From NCBI RefSeq assembly GCF_014066305.1, contig NW_023501038.1, forward strand, positions 1,157,001 through 1,221,000: a stretch of DNA of 64,000 nt, in the 5' to 3' direction. The stretch is from Letharia columbiana (Eukaryota > Ascomycota > Lecanoromycetes > Lecanorales > Parmeliaceae). A model generated the notes under the pieces. That model saw nothing but the letters and a program-made list of their open reading frames with translations, ran no database searches and had not been told where the DNA came from. Positions 51,838 to 62,397 of the stretch are shown here, one piece after another (position 1 is the first letter of the stretch; every line of letters begins with the position of its first letter). The position numbers and the translations under genes are program-made.

Positions 51838-52107
51838 TAAATTTTTAAAATTATAATTAAATCTTTTAAATCTTTTAAGATTATATTAAGATTTTTTAAG
51901 TCTTTTAAGATTATAATAAAGTCTCTTAAATCTTTTAAAACTATATTTAAATATTTTAAATCTTTTAAGATTAAATCTAAGTTTTTTAAATAATTTAAAA
52001 TTATATTATTATTTCTTAAATAGTTTAAAACTATATTAAGATCTCTTAAATCTTTTAAAATTATATTTAGATATTTTAAATCTTTTAAAATAATATCTAA
52101 ATTCTAA
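51838..52107. repeat. 30-bp tandem array I, about 9 copies
   Basis: Units such as AAATCTTTTAAGATTATATT plus a 10 bp T-rich end repeat every 30 bp. It lies about 80 bp from a second 30 bp array with a different unit. Confidence 0.75.
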
Positions 52108-52185
52108 TCTATTAAATTCTTCGAGATCTTATTTTTATCTTTCTTTACTTTTATAGCTTTTAAAGCTTTTAAAGCTTTTAAAGCC

Positions 52186-52971
52186 TTATCCATATTCTTT
52201 AAAACTTTTAAAATCTTATTTATATTCTTTAAAACTTTCGAAGTATTATTTATATTTTTTAAAACTTTTAAAGAGTTATCTAAGTTCTTCGAAGTTTTTA
52301 AAGTCTTATTTATATTTTTTAAAACTTTTAAAGAATTGCTTATATTCTTCGAAACTTTCGAAGTATTATCTAAGTTCTTTAAAACTTTTAAAGACTTATT
52401 AATATTCTTTAAAACTTTTAACGATTTATTTATATTCTTCGAAACTTTCGAGGATTTACTTATATTCTTTAAAACTTTCGAAATCTTATTTATATTCTTT
52501 AAAACTTTCGAAAAATTATTTATATTCTTTAAAATTTTTGAAGAGTTATCTAAATTCTTCGAAACTTTTAAAATCTTATTTATATTCTTTAAAACTTTCG
52601 AAAAATTATTTATATTTTTTAAAACTTTCAAAAAATTATCTAAATTCTTCGAAACTTTTTAAAGTCTTATTTATATTCTTTAAAACTTTTAAAACCTTAT
52701 TTATATTCTTTAAAACTTTTAAAATATTATCTATATTCTCTAAAACTTTTAAAATCTTATTTATATTCTTCGAAACTTTCGAAAAATTACTTATATCTTT
52801 TAAAACTTTCAAAAAATTATCTAAATTCTTTAAAACTTTTTAAAGTCTTATTTATATTCTTCGAAATTTTCGAAGATTTATTAATATTCTTTAAAACTTT
52901 CAAAGATCTACTTATATTCTTTAAAACTTTTAAAGACTTACTCTTATTCTTTAAAACTTTTATATTTAATT
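52186..52971 (-). repeat. 30-bp tandem array II, about 26 copies
   Basis: Unit TTATTTATATTCTTTAAAAC followed by TTTCGAAGTA, repeated about 26 times. Single extra T bases at about 52655 and 52842 shift phase. On the minus strand 52631-52104 is open and gives a decapeptide repeat (SKVLKNINKI type); the plus strand is also open in pieces. Because CpA/TpG loss removes TGA stops, openness alone does not prove coding. The period of 30 and the Lys/Asn/Leu pattern fit a decayed protein repeat. I treat the frames as by-products of the array. Confidence 0.85.
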
Positions 52972-53879
52972 CTATATTTTTTACTATTTTTAAAATTAGC
53001 TTCTAATTTAAAGAATATAGCTAGATTCTTATTTTTTAAATCTTTTAAAGATTTTAAAAATATATCTTTTAAAGTAGTTTTATTTAAAAACTTTAATATT
53101 TCGATATCTAATTTTATTAAAGTTTTATTTTCTTAAGCTTTTAAAAAATATTCTTTCGAGATTAAAATATTTATAATATTCTTAGAATTCGAAATTAATA
53201 AATTTAAGTTTTCGAGATTTTTAAAGAATTAATAGAATTTAAGATTAATTTCGATACTTTTAATTTAGAATCTTTTAAAATCGAATTCTTTATAGTAGTT
53301 AATCTAAGTCTATAAAAAATTTAAATATTAATAATATATTTTTAATATAAATAAGATTATAGAAGTACTTACCGCTTAGAAGATATTATAGATAAAAATT
53401 ATAAGAGATTTAAAATATATAAAATTTTTAAGAATATTAAAGAGTAAAAGAAGAAGTATAAGAAATTACGATATTTTAGAGATTTTTAATTAAGATTTTA
53501 CTTTTTTAAAAGCTTACTTCTTTAAAATTAATATAAAATTAAAATTTATAAATAAAATTTATTAATTATAATAATAGTTTCGAAAAATTCGAAATTCTTA
53601 GATAATAGAGAAAATCTCGAAATATTTAAAGAATATATTTTTTAGCTCGAAATCTTCGAAGAATATATTTTTTAACTTAAAATCTTCGATAAATTATTTA
53701 AATTATTAAATATAATTATATAAATATTTAAAGATAAAGAACTTAAATACTATTTATTAAAAATTTATTTATTTTATTAAAAATACTTTTTTATATAAAT
53801 TTAAATAATTAAATAATTATTATTTTAATAAAATTTATAATTATTTTTTAATTAAAATTATTAAATAAATAAATAAATA
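52972..53879. other. AT-rich, no feature recognised
   Basis: RIP composition; remnants of the 30 bp motif thin out near 53050. No gene or family recognised. Confidence 0.4.
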
Positions 53880-54360
53880 AATATTAATAAATAAATATTA
53901 ATAAATAAATATAAAGAATATTATAAAGAAATTAAATAATAATAAAATTATTATTATTAAGAATATAACTTAATTTTTTAAAATTTTATATTATATTAAT
54001 TATTTACTTAATTAATTATTTAATTAATTATTTAGTTTAATACTCTTTTTATAAAAAAAGAAATTATAATAAATAAATATAGAGAATATTATAAAGAAAT
54101 TAAATAATAATAAAATTATTATTATTAAGAATATAATTTAATTTTTTAAGATTTTATATTATATTAATTATTTATTTAATTAATTATTTAATTAATTATT
54201 TAATTAATTATTTAATTAATTATTTAATTAATTATTTAATTTAATACTTTATAAAAAAAAAAAAAAAATTATAATAAATAAATATAAAGAATATTATAAA
54301 GAATATTATAAAGAAATTAAATAATAATAAAATTATTATTATTAAAAATATAATTTAATT
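53880..54360. repeat. Large-unit AT tandem repeat with TTAA-rich core
   Basis: AAAGAAATTAAATAATAATA recurs at about 53925, 54093 and 54310, spacings 168 and 217 bp. Each unit contains ATTATTATTATTAA and TTAATTAATTATTTAAT runs whose number differs between copies. Confidence 0.7.
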
Positions 54361-54946
54361 TATTATTTATTATTATTATAATAATATTATAAAAAAAAAA
54401 TTATTATAATAATTATAATTAATTAGATTTTTATAAAAAAAATATTAAATAATATATATTTAAATAAATTAAAATTATTTAATATTTTACTCTAATAATT
54501 ATTTTATTATTTAAAAAATTTTATTATAATAAAAAATAATATAAAATTTATATTATTAATTAATATATTATCTTTATTTCTTTTTAATATTTTAATATTA
54601 TTTATTATAAAAATATAATCTTTTATTAATAATTTAATTAAAAAAATTAATTTTAAAAATATTTTTATTTAATAATTAAATATTTTTATTTTTATTTAAA
54701 TATTTATTTATAAAATCTTTATAAAATTTTATAAAATTATTTATAAAAATTTTATAAAAATTATTTTTAATAATATCTTTCTCTTTAAAAAGTTTATTTT
54801 TAAATTTTAAAAATAATATAAAAATTATAATATTCTAAAAACTCTTTTTTAAAAAATTTATAATTTTAAAAATAATATATCTTATATTTTAAAATTTACT
54901 TTTTTAAAAAATTTTAAAAATTTATTTTATATTATAAATATTAAAG
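54361..54946. other. Nearly pure A/T sequence
   Basis: Almost only A and T with rare C or G. Nothing can be assigned. Confidence 0.5.
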
Positions 54947-55120
54947 AATAAATTATATATTAAATAATAATATTAATAATATTATATAAATAAAATATTA
55001 ATTATAAAAATTATTAAATAATATATATATTAAAATTATTAAAAAATTAAATTATTAAAAAATTAATTTAAATAAAATCTAATATAAATTTAAAAAAAAA
55101 TATTAATTAAAATTATAATT
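54947..55120. repeat. Dispersed repeat, copy 1
   Basis: About 174 bp starting AATAAATTATATATTAAATA that recur nearly unchanged at 60373-60547. The similarity in otherwise unalignable A/T DNA is too long to be chance. Confidence 0.8.
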
Positions 55121-56137
55121 TTTTTTTTTAAATAATTATATTTTTATAATTTAAATTATAATAATAATAAAATAATAATAATAAAATAATTATTATAATT
55201 TATAATATATTAATTTTTATAATTTAAAATATATTTATTATTCTTTAAAATAATAACTTTAAACTTTTTTTATAAATACTCTTAATATTTAATTATAATA
55301 TTAAATTAAATTTTATATAATAAATTTATAAATATAAATAATAGAGATATTAATATAGAATAATAGCTTAAGAAGATATTTAAAATAATAATATAAGGTA
55401 CTAAGAGATAATATAATTATCGAAAAAAGCGAAAAAAAATCGAAATTAAATAAGATTAATTTATTTAAAAATATAAAGTCTAATAATTTATTAAATTAAA
55501 ATTAATTTAAATATATTAAATATATATAATTAGATAAAATAATTATTATTAATTAAAAAAAAGAAAAAAATTATTATTATTATTATAAATAAGATTTATA
55601 TTATTATTATTTTTTTATAATCTTTTTTATAATCTTTTTCTTAATTATAATAATCTTTATCTCTTTAAATAATAATATTTTTAAGATTATATATATTTTA
55701 ATCTAATTAAATTAATAATTATAATTAAAATATTTAAAATATTAATTTTTTTTTAATTAATTTTTTAATTATTTTAAATAAAATAATCGCTATAAATCTA
55801 ATTTAAACTTTTATTTATTAATTTTTTTTATATTTATATATATAATCTTTAATTAATAAAGATTTTAATTAATTTTCTATAAATACTTAATAATTAAATA
55901 AAAGAAAAATAATAAAATATTAATAATTTATAATTAAAATTTAAAAATAATAAATTTTTATAATATAGCGATTTTATAATTTTTATTATAATTTAATAAT
56001 ATAATAGTAATTAAAAATCGAATATAAAATTTATTAAATATCTTTTTTTTTATAATAAATATTAAGTTATAGAGTAAAGTATTATTTTTTATTAATTTAT
56101 TATAATTATTAAATATATTATAAAATTTTAAAATTAT
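55121..56137. other. AT-rich flank of the 3.1 kb LTR element
   Basis: A/T-rich sequence, no gene. It ends with ATTAT (56133-56137), the left target duplication of the LTR element. Confidence 0.5.
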
Positions 56138-56303
56138 TATCAGGATCAGTATAGGTGCGATACTAGTATGGGTGAGGTAGAACGAGGATAATAAGGCTAC
56201 CGAACTATGTATGTGGGAAGGAGGCATGATATGGTAGGGGATGCCTCCGCCAAGGCCCGCTAGCCATAGGGCTGAGTGGTGTGTCAAGGGTACGCTCGTA
56301 ACA
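56138..56303 (-). repeat. 3' LTR of the 3.1 kb element
   Basis: Matches 59098-59263. Differences visible are transitions: TATCAGGATCAGTAT here against TGTCAGGACCAGCAT, ACTAGT against ACCAGT, and terminal ACA against ATA. Confidence 0.9.
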
Positions 56304-57051
56304 CTACCCCCCCCTCTCAAATAGCCATGGCCCCCATGGCTAGTAGACCGGAGATGCAGGCCCATTGCTTGCCTTATATCTCCAAACATCCATAGTTCGT
56401 ATAGTCCTTGACTGGAGAGGGTTGAGATCCTGGAGATGTAGCCACATCTTACCTGCGTATAAGCAAGATTCTCCAAGTCCTTCTCCCGTCTAGCCTGCCT
56501 GCTATAGGCCTTCGAAAGAACTGAATAATTCCATCGCATGTTTATGTGTTGTGCTCGCTGAAAATCCATAAAAACAAAGAACTTTTAGTGTCCGGGACTT
56601 TTAATGTGGCACTCGTCTCTCAGCGGCGGTAGCAGCAGTAACAGGCTTTGCATAAATTCCCGTATTGGCCTCGTCGCTAGCTAGAGGTGTAGCGAGCATA
56701 GGGAGCCTGATTCGAACGAAATCGGTGGAAGAATGGGTAAGTAATGATTATGGTTGTTTTGGTGATCCATGGTGACTCCCGAGTCGATATTCCAGCGCAA
56801 AGGATGTTGATGAAATGATGCGATGTGATTGGTCGAGGACTCCCGAACCGAACCGAACCGAACCGAGCCGCGGGCGCTAAAAACTCTAATCCAATATCAA
56901 GTGAGTTTCTCCATGGGGTGCCACATAACCGATACCGATGGGGGCTACCGACGGGGACAGTGAGGCCCATAGGTGACGCACCATGGCTTCGGAAGACCTT
57001 CACGCATATGACAACAAGGGAAGCCCGCTTAATGGACCTGACATGAGGCTA

Positions 57052-57780
57052 TTAGTGAGCAATATGGGCCTGGGGAATCGGTTTCCCAATGTGAAAAAAG
57101 GAGGCCATTCTAACATCGGATGGTTTCAATTCGTCCAAAAACACGATATCCGAGATATTACCGAGTCGCTCATAGGAAGCCCTGGCAACTAAGCTCGTAT
57201 GCTTCGTCGAAATCCATACCGGGTTCGAAGTATTTACCATGCTTTTGTGCATAAGCCCAATTCTCATCTACAAGATCCTCTACCTCAACAAGACTTAAAC
57301 CCTATATATTGAAAGTAGGGCGAGTCATAATCGAGTATCCCTTCTTTACGTCAGCCTCGACCTTTGCTTTTGCGTATTGCTCCGCGAATCTTTTAGCCTT
57401 CTTCTCGGCGAATCCCTCAGCAGATTGTTGATATTGAAGCTGTATTCTCATAATACGTTCCTTTAATTCAGGCATAGTCCAATCCCTTGCCAATAGACCA
57501 ATTGAGTCACACAAACGGAGTTCCGATTTCTTCCGTATATCGTTTATCAGACTGTCATTCCTGAGATCGTTAAGACTATCATTCCTGAAATCACATTCGG
57601 TATATTTGATGAGATCACCGTAGAATTTGAGAAATGGTTGACTTCCTTAGCTTATTTTGTCGTAAGTATATTAATAGGTTTCTCTAAGAACGAATAAGGG
57701 TATCTTATATACGTTACTTAAATAATCTAGAAGATTATCGACTGTAGAGTATAAGCGATATCGTCGTCTGATAGATACGT
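57052..57780 (-). pseudogene. Gag C-terminal part and 3' segment of the 3.1 kb element
   Basis: Below the gag frame, minus-strand pieces read QPFLKFYGDLIKYTE (about 57625) and LLARDWTMPELKERIMRIQL (about 57490-57435), then AEGFAEKKAKRFAEQYAKAK, a charged helical stretch ending in a stop near 57302. A further frame gives VEDLVDENWAYAQKHGKYFE (about 57285-57225). 57650-57780 is strongly RIP-altered while its neighbours are not. The piece at 57150-57110 (SDIVFLDELKPSDV) resembles one in the other LTR element. Function beyond gag-like is not recognised. Confidence 0.55.
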
Positions 57781-57781
57781 G

Positions 57782-58504
57782 CTAACTGGCTTTCCCTTTA
57801 AGTCTCGCTATAACGTAAGTAATTTTGAAGGTATTAGTAAGGAAATAATCACTATTGTGGGTAAGCTTGTCTTGAATTCTCATTTTCCAGTCATCGAATG
57901 ATATTGAATTAGTGCCGGTGAAGACAGGTGGATCTGGTAGCCTTGGGCTAAGTGGCTGCCTGACTGGCTGTGGAGAGATTAGTCGATGTCGATATGCTCT
58001 TAGTGCCTCAAAATCTCGTGGAGTGGGTGGTGGTGGGGACGGAGGCGGAGCAGAGATGCCAGGCGAGTTTTGGCCCTGCGTCTCCTCTTGATTGGTGTGG
58101 AATGGGGAAGGGGGCGGAGCGGAGATGCCAGTCGGTGTTCTATGATATCGCTGGTAAAGGTCCTCAGCAGATAGAGAGCGCTGCACACGTGGCATGTGGA
58201 GTGACGGCGAGTTGGGAGGTGAGTATCTTCTATGTAGGTCGTCGTATGTAAGGTAGGGTTCGCCACGGTATGTAGGTGATCGGCGATGCGGAGGGACGTA
58301 TTTTGGTGTTGATGTAGGTGGATTTGATATAGGCTGGAGTAAATTATATTCCCGATCGCGAGGTGTCTTAGTTCTCTGATAGGTGTAGTAATTCTGAATG
58401 TAGGTGGCCGCTGTCGTCCTCATTCCTCGCCAGTAGTATTCCCTTTTGAGTAGTTTATAGGTACGTGCTACCCCGGGATAGCCGTAGGACGGTTGATCAT
58501 ACAC
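57782..58504 (-). pseudogene. In-frame integrase zinc-region/gag chimera
   Basis: A 240-residue open frame. It begins with an integrase zinc-binding-like block, YDQPSYGYPGVARTYKLLKR then EYYWRGMRTTAATYIQNYYTYQRTKT (read in parts), where all four expected H2C2 ligands are Tyr. It then runs into a Pro-rich gag N-terminus (NPPTSTPKYVPPHRRSPTYRG) and a gag core (PPVFTGTNSISFDDWKMRIQ, then LTHNSDYFLTNTFKITYVIARLKGKAS in parts). In an intact Gypsy element gag lies far upstream of integrase, so this order shows rearrangement. Pro-rich repeats GISAPPPSP occur twice. Confidence 0.75.
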
Positions 58505-58540
58505 CTCTCGGATAACATCGGTGTATATGTTATCGAATAT

Positions 58541-58795
58541 CTATAAACGGTTCTTGCGGTAAAGCACCCCGTCTTGTACGAAGCACTTATTGAGAGTGAT
58601 CCCTCGAAACTTGTCCTTGCCTTCGGTGATAGCGTCACGGATTTCCGTACAATATTCGTCTTTCTTGTTAGCCCCTACTACTTTGTGGTAGATAGGGTCG
58701 TCGTATATAAAATAAGGCTGGCCGCGGTGTGTAGGTAATCGGCGATGCGAAGCGAGGTATCTTGGTGATGATGTAGGTGGATTTAAAGAATTCAT
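58541..58795 (-). pseudogene. Gag start fused to integrase N-terminal region
   Basis: An 84-residue frame. It starts with a gag-like MNSLNPPTSSPRYLASHRRL, then THRGQPYFIYDD, and passes in frame into YHKVVGANKKDEYCTEIRDA and GITLNKCFVQDGVLYRKNRL, which is the stretch before the integrase zinc finger. A TAG where Trp is expected ends it at 58541. The gag part resembles the second gag start at about 58330-58260, so the same gag segment occurs on both sides of the integrase fragment. Confidence 0.7.
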
Positions 58796-58799
58796 AATG

Positions 58800-59097
58800 T
58801 TTTGAATGTAGGTAAGAACGGAGCGGAGAGATCGATGCGGAGCGGAGAAGGATTTCTTGTATTCGGTGGAGGGGACTCGTTTTTTGATGGATTGGACTAC
58901 CGTTGATAATGGAGGCTGTCTGATATAGGTTCTTTCGAATGATGTAGGCGGTTTGTGATTTGAATGTGTGGTGGGGTTTCTATATAGTAGAAATACCCAG
59001 CGTCTTCTTTATCAGGCTCGGTCGCTTGCTCCGAGCAGAAAGTAAAAAACCCGTCAATTCTCTTCGCCGGGGGGTGTACGAAGGAGCCTTATTATAA
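58800..59097 (-). other. 5' leader of the 3.1 kb element
   Basis: Between the 5' LTR and the first gag start on the minus strand. No tRNA-complementary primer site starting TGG is visible directly next to the LTR; the nearest bases read TTATAATAAGGCTCC on the minus strand. Confidence 0.45.
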
Positions 59098-59263
59098 TGT
59101 CAGGACCAGCATAGGTGCGATACCAGTATGGGTGAGGTAGAACGAGGATAATAAGGCTACCGAACTATGTATGTGGGAAGGAGGCATGATATGGTAGGGG
59201 ATGCCTCCGCCAAGGCCCGCTAGCCATAGGGCTGAGTGGTGTGTCAAGGGTACGCTCGTAATA
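59098..59263 (-). repeat. 5' LTR of the 3.1 kb element
   Basis: 166 bp, plus-strand ends TGTCAGG and CTCGTAATA. Adjacent to the ATTAT target duplication at 59264-59268. Confidence 0.9.
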
Positions 59264-59879
59264 ATTATCTCTTTTATAATATTATAAAAAAAAATTATTT
59301 AATAAATTTATTTATATTTTAAATATATTAAATATAATTAATCTATAATAAATCTTAAATATAATCTATTTTATCTTTTTAATTAAAAAATAATATAATA
59401 TTTTATTAAAATTTAAAATTTAAATAAAATTATTATTTATTTTATTTCTCTTTTTATTATAAAAGTAAAATATATTAAAATATTTCTTATTATTTTTAAT
59501 AATAAAAATAATAAAAATAAATATTTTAATTTTAATAACTTTAATTTAATTAATTATTTATTTATATTAAAATTTAAAAACTTTATTAAAATAATTATTT
59601 CTTTTTTAATAATTAAAATTTTAATTTTAATTTATAATTTTATATTTATAATAATAAAAGTCTTTATATTAAAATAATAAAGATTTTATAATTCTCGAAA
59701 TTATATTATAATTATATTAAGATTTTAAATAATAATATTAAAATTATAAATCTAGATTTAATAATATTAAATTATTAATAATAATTAAGAATAATCTTTT
59801 TTTAATTCAAATTTATAATAAATTAGATAAAGATTTTTTTATTAATATAAATAAATAATAGATAAAATAAATAAGAGAT
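59264..59879. other. Nearly pure A/T sequence
   Basis: A/T-rich DNA resuming directly after the LTR element. No gene or recognisable repeat. Confidence 0.5.
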
Positions 59880-60193
59880 AATTAAAATATTTTTTTATAG
59901 AGATAGAATAAATAAATAAATAAAGAATTATTTAAATATTTTTTTTATAATAAAATAATTAAATAATTAATATTTAAAAGATTTTTATAAAAATAGAATA
60001 AATAAATAGATAGATAGATAAATAAATAAAAAATTATTTAAATATCTTTTTTATAATAAGATAATTAAATAATTAATATTTAAAAGATTTTTATAAAATA
60101 AAATAGATAAATAAATAAAAAATTATTTAAATATTTTTTTTATAATAAGATAATTAAATATTTAATATTTAAAAGATTTTTATAAAGATAAAA

Positions 60194-60224
<31 letters not shown>

Positions 60225-60330
60225 ATTTTTTTAAATATCTTTTTATAATAAAATAATTAAATAATTAATATTTAAAAAATTTTTATAAAATAAAATAGAT
60301 AAATAAATAAAAATAAATAAATAATAATAA
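59880..60330. repeat. AT-rich tandem repeat with AAAT microsatellite
   Basis: A block containing TAATATTTAAAAGATTTTTATAAA, read in parts, then ATAAATAAATAAA and AATTATTTAAATATTTTTTT recurs about five times with a spacing of roughly 75-100 bp. Unit length varies with the number of AAAT/GATA steps. Confidence 0.7.
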
Positions 60331-60372
60331 TTTAATTTATAATTATATTAAATAATTAATATTATATTAAAA

Positions 60373-60547
60373 AATAAATTATATATTAAATAATAATATT
60401 AATAATATTATATAAATAGAATATTAATTATAAAGATTATTAAATAATATATATATTAAAATTATTAGAGTATTAAATTATTAAAAAATTAATTTAAATA
60501 AAATCTAATATAAATTTAAAAAAGAAATATTAATTAAAATTATAATA
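60373..60547. repeat. Dispersed repeat, copy 2
   Basis: Direct-orientation partner of 54947-55120, with only a few substitutions and small indels. Confidence 0.8.
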
Positions 60548-62150
60548 ATAAAATTAATTATTAATTATTAAAATTTTTATTTATAAGATTATTAAATAAA
60601 AGATTTTTATTTTTAATTTTATATTAATATAATATAAAAATAAATTTATATTTAAATTTATAATCTTATTTTAATATATATAAATTAAAAATTTATTTTA
60701 ATTAATTTTAAATTTTCTTTTTTAAATTTTATTTAGACTTTTACTTTAAAATATTTTATTTAAAATATTTCTATTAAAATAAAGCTATTTTATTCGAAAT
60801 ATTCTTATTAAAATAAAATTATTTTATTTAAAATATTCTTATTAGAATAAAATATTCTATTTAAAAATTTTATTTATATAAAAAATTTTATTTAAAAATA
60901 TTTAATTTCGAATTTATTTTTAATATAATTATTATTTAAATAATTTTCTAAAAAAATTAAATTTTTAATTTTTAATAAGAGATTTAAGTATTTTTAAATT
61001 CTCGATTTTTAACTTTTAATAATTAAATATATTATCTTTAATTATAATTAATATTATTTTAAAATAATTATTAATTAAATATTTTAAATTATAATTAATT
61101 TAAAATAAAATATAAAATATTATTATTAATAACTTAATTAAAAAAATTAAATCTTAAAAATATTTATATTTAATAATTAAATACTTTTATTTAAATTTAA
61201 ATAAAATTTATTATAAAATTATTATAAAACTTTATAAAATTATTTATAAAATCTTTATAAAGATTATTTTTAATATCTTTTTTAATTTTTTATAAATAAT
61301 TATTATAAATTAAATCTTTTTATAAATAATTATTATAAATTAAATCTTTTTATTTAATATTTTTTTTTAATTAAATATTTTTTTTATTATATATATATAT
61401 ATTTTAAATTAATAATTTAATAAAATAATTTTATATAATATTAATATTATATAATATTAAGAATTATTAATATTTCTTAATAATAATTTTAATTAAAAAA
61501 TAAAAAATAAATTTAATTTATAAATCTAAATTTATTAAAATATAAAAAATTAAAAAATATTTATTAAATTTACTTAATAATTTTAATTAAAAAAAAAAAA
61601 AATTAATTTATAAATCTTTATTAATATATATAAAAGAATAAGATAAGGCTAAGCTTAAAAATCTTAAATTTATATATATAATTAATTATTAATTTAGAAT
61701 TACTACGCTTTTTAATTAAATTAATTAAATTATTATAAATAAATAAATTAATATCCGTAATTATTAAAATCTTATCTTCTTTTATTAAAAAAATAGATAT
61801 ATATTATTTATAATAGTAATAACTTTTTTATTTTCTATTAAAATTTTAAAATTTTTATTTTAAATTTTAAAACGCTATTTACGCTTTTCGAATTTTTAAG
61901 AATTTTAAAAATTTATCTTATAATTATTAAAGCGTAAGAAATTTAAATATCGCTTATTAAAGTTTACTTATTAAAAATTATTTATCTATTTACTTAATAA
62001 TCTTAATTAAAAAAATAATTATAAATTTAATTTATAAGCTTTTACTCGTATATATATAATATAATTATAATTTTATTTTTATTTTTTATAATTAAATTAT
62101 ATATAATTATTTTTATATTTTTATAATAATTATTTTTATTATTTTTATTA

Positions 62151-62154
<4 letters not shown>
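60548..62154. other. AT-rich, no gene seen
   Basis: Strongly A/T. Includes a short direct repeat of about 31 bp near 61305-61350 (TATAAATAATTATTATAAAT followed by TAAATCTTTT) and T-rich tracts. No coding motif recognised. Confidence 0.45.
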
Positions 62155-62194
<40 letters not shown>

Positions 62195-62233
62195 TATTTT
62201 AGAAAATTATATCTATTATTTCTATTAATTCTA

Positions 62234-62264
<31 letters not shown>

Positions 62265-62272
62265 TATTATTT
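62155..62272. repeat. Two (TTA)n microsatellites in a duplicated segment
   Basis: (TTA)n at about 62155-62193 and again at about 62231-62270. Each is followed by T(T/C)TAGAAAATTATATCT, showing that a segment of about 75 bp was duplicated. Confidence 0.8.
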
Positions 62273-62365
62273 ATTCTAGAAAATTATATCTAAAAAAAAT
62301 TACGAAAAAATCGAAAAAAGTGAAGTTTTAAAATTCTCGAATAATTTTTTTTATTCGAATTATAA

Positions 62366-62397
<32 letters not shown>

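Larger units (their letters stand above)
56138..59263 (-). mobile_element. 3.1 kb rearranged Gypsy-type LTR element, 5-bp target duplication
   Basis: LTRs of 166 bp at 59098-59263 (5') and 56138-56303 (3') are almost identical. ATTAT flanks both ends (56133-56137 and 59264-59268). A polypurine tract on the minus strand (complement of CTACCCCCCCCTCTC, from 56304) lies directly inside the 56138-56303 LTR, which fixes the orientation as minus. Inside are pieces of gag and of the integrase zinc-binding region in an unusual order, without protease, reverse transcriptase or RNase H. It is non-autonomous. It sits as an island of near-normal base composition within A/T DNA, so it is younger than its surroundings. 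Confidence 0.9.

Noticed and set aside
52104..52843. Open frames of 100-175 residues on both strands in the 30-bp array
   Set aside because: Openness follows from the repeat period of 30 and the lack of TGA. Two strands cannot both be coding here, and there is no start or flanking exon.
23871..56137. CRISPR array suggested by regular repeats
   Set aside because: The arrays are head-to-tail without unique spacers and the organism is a fungus.
56825..57046. 73-residue plus-strand frame with a CCGAA repeat (about 56845-56870) in the 3.1 kb LTR element
   Set aside because: It is a short simple repeat inside a retroelement on the opposite strand to its genes; no evidence of a product.
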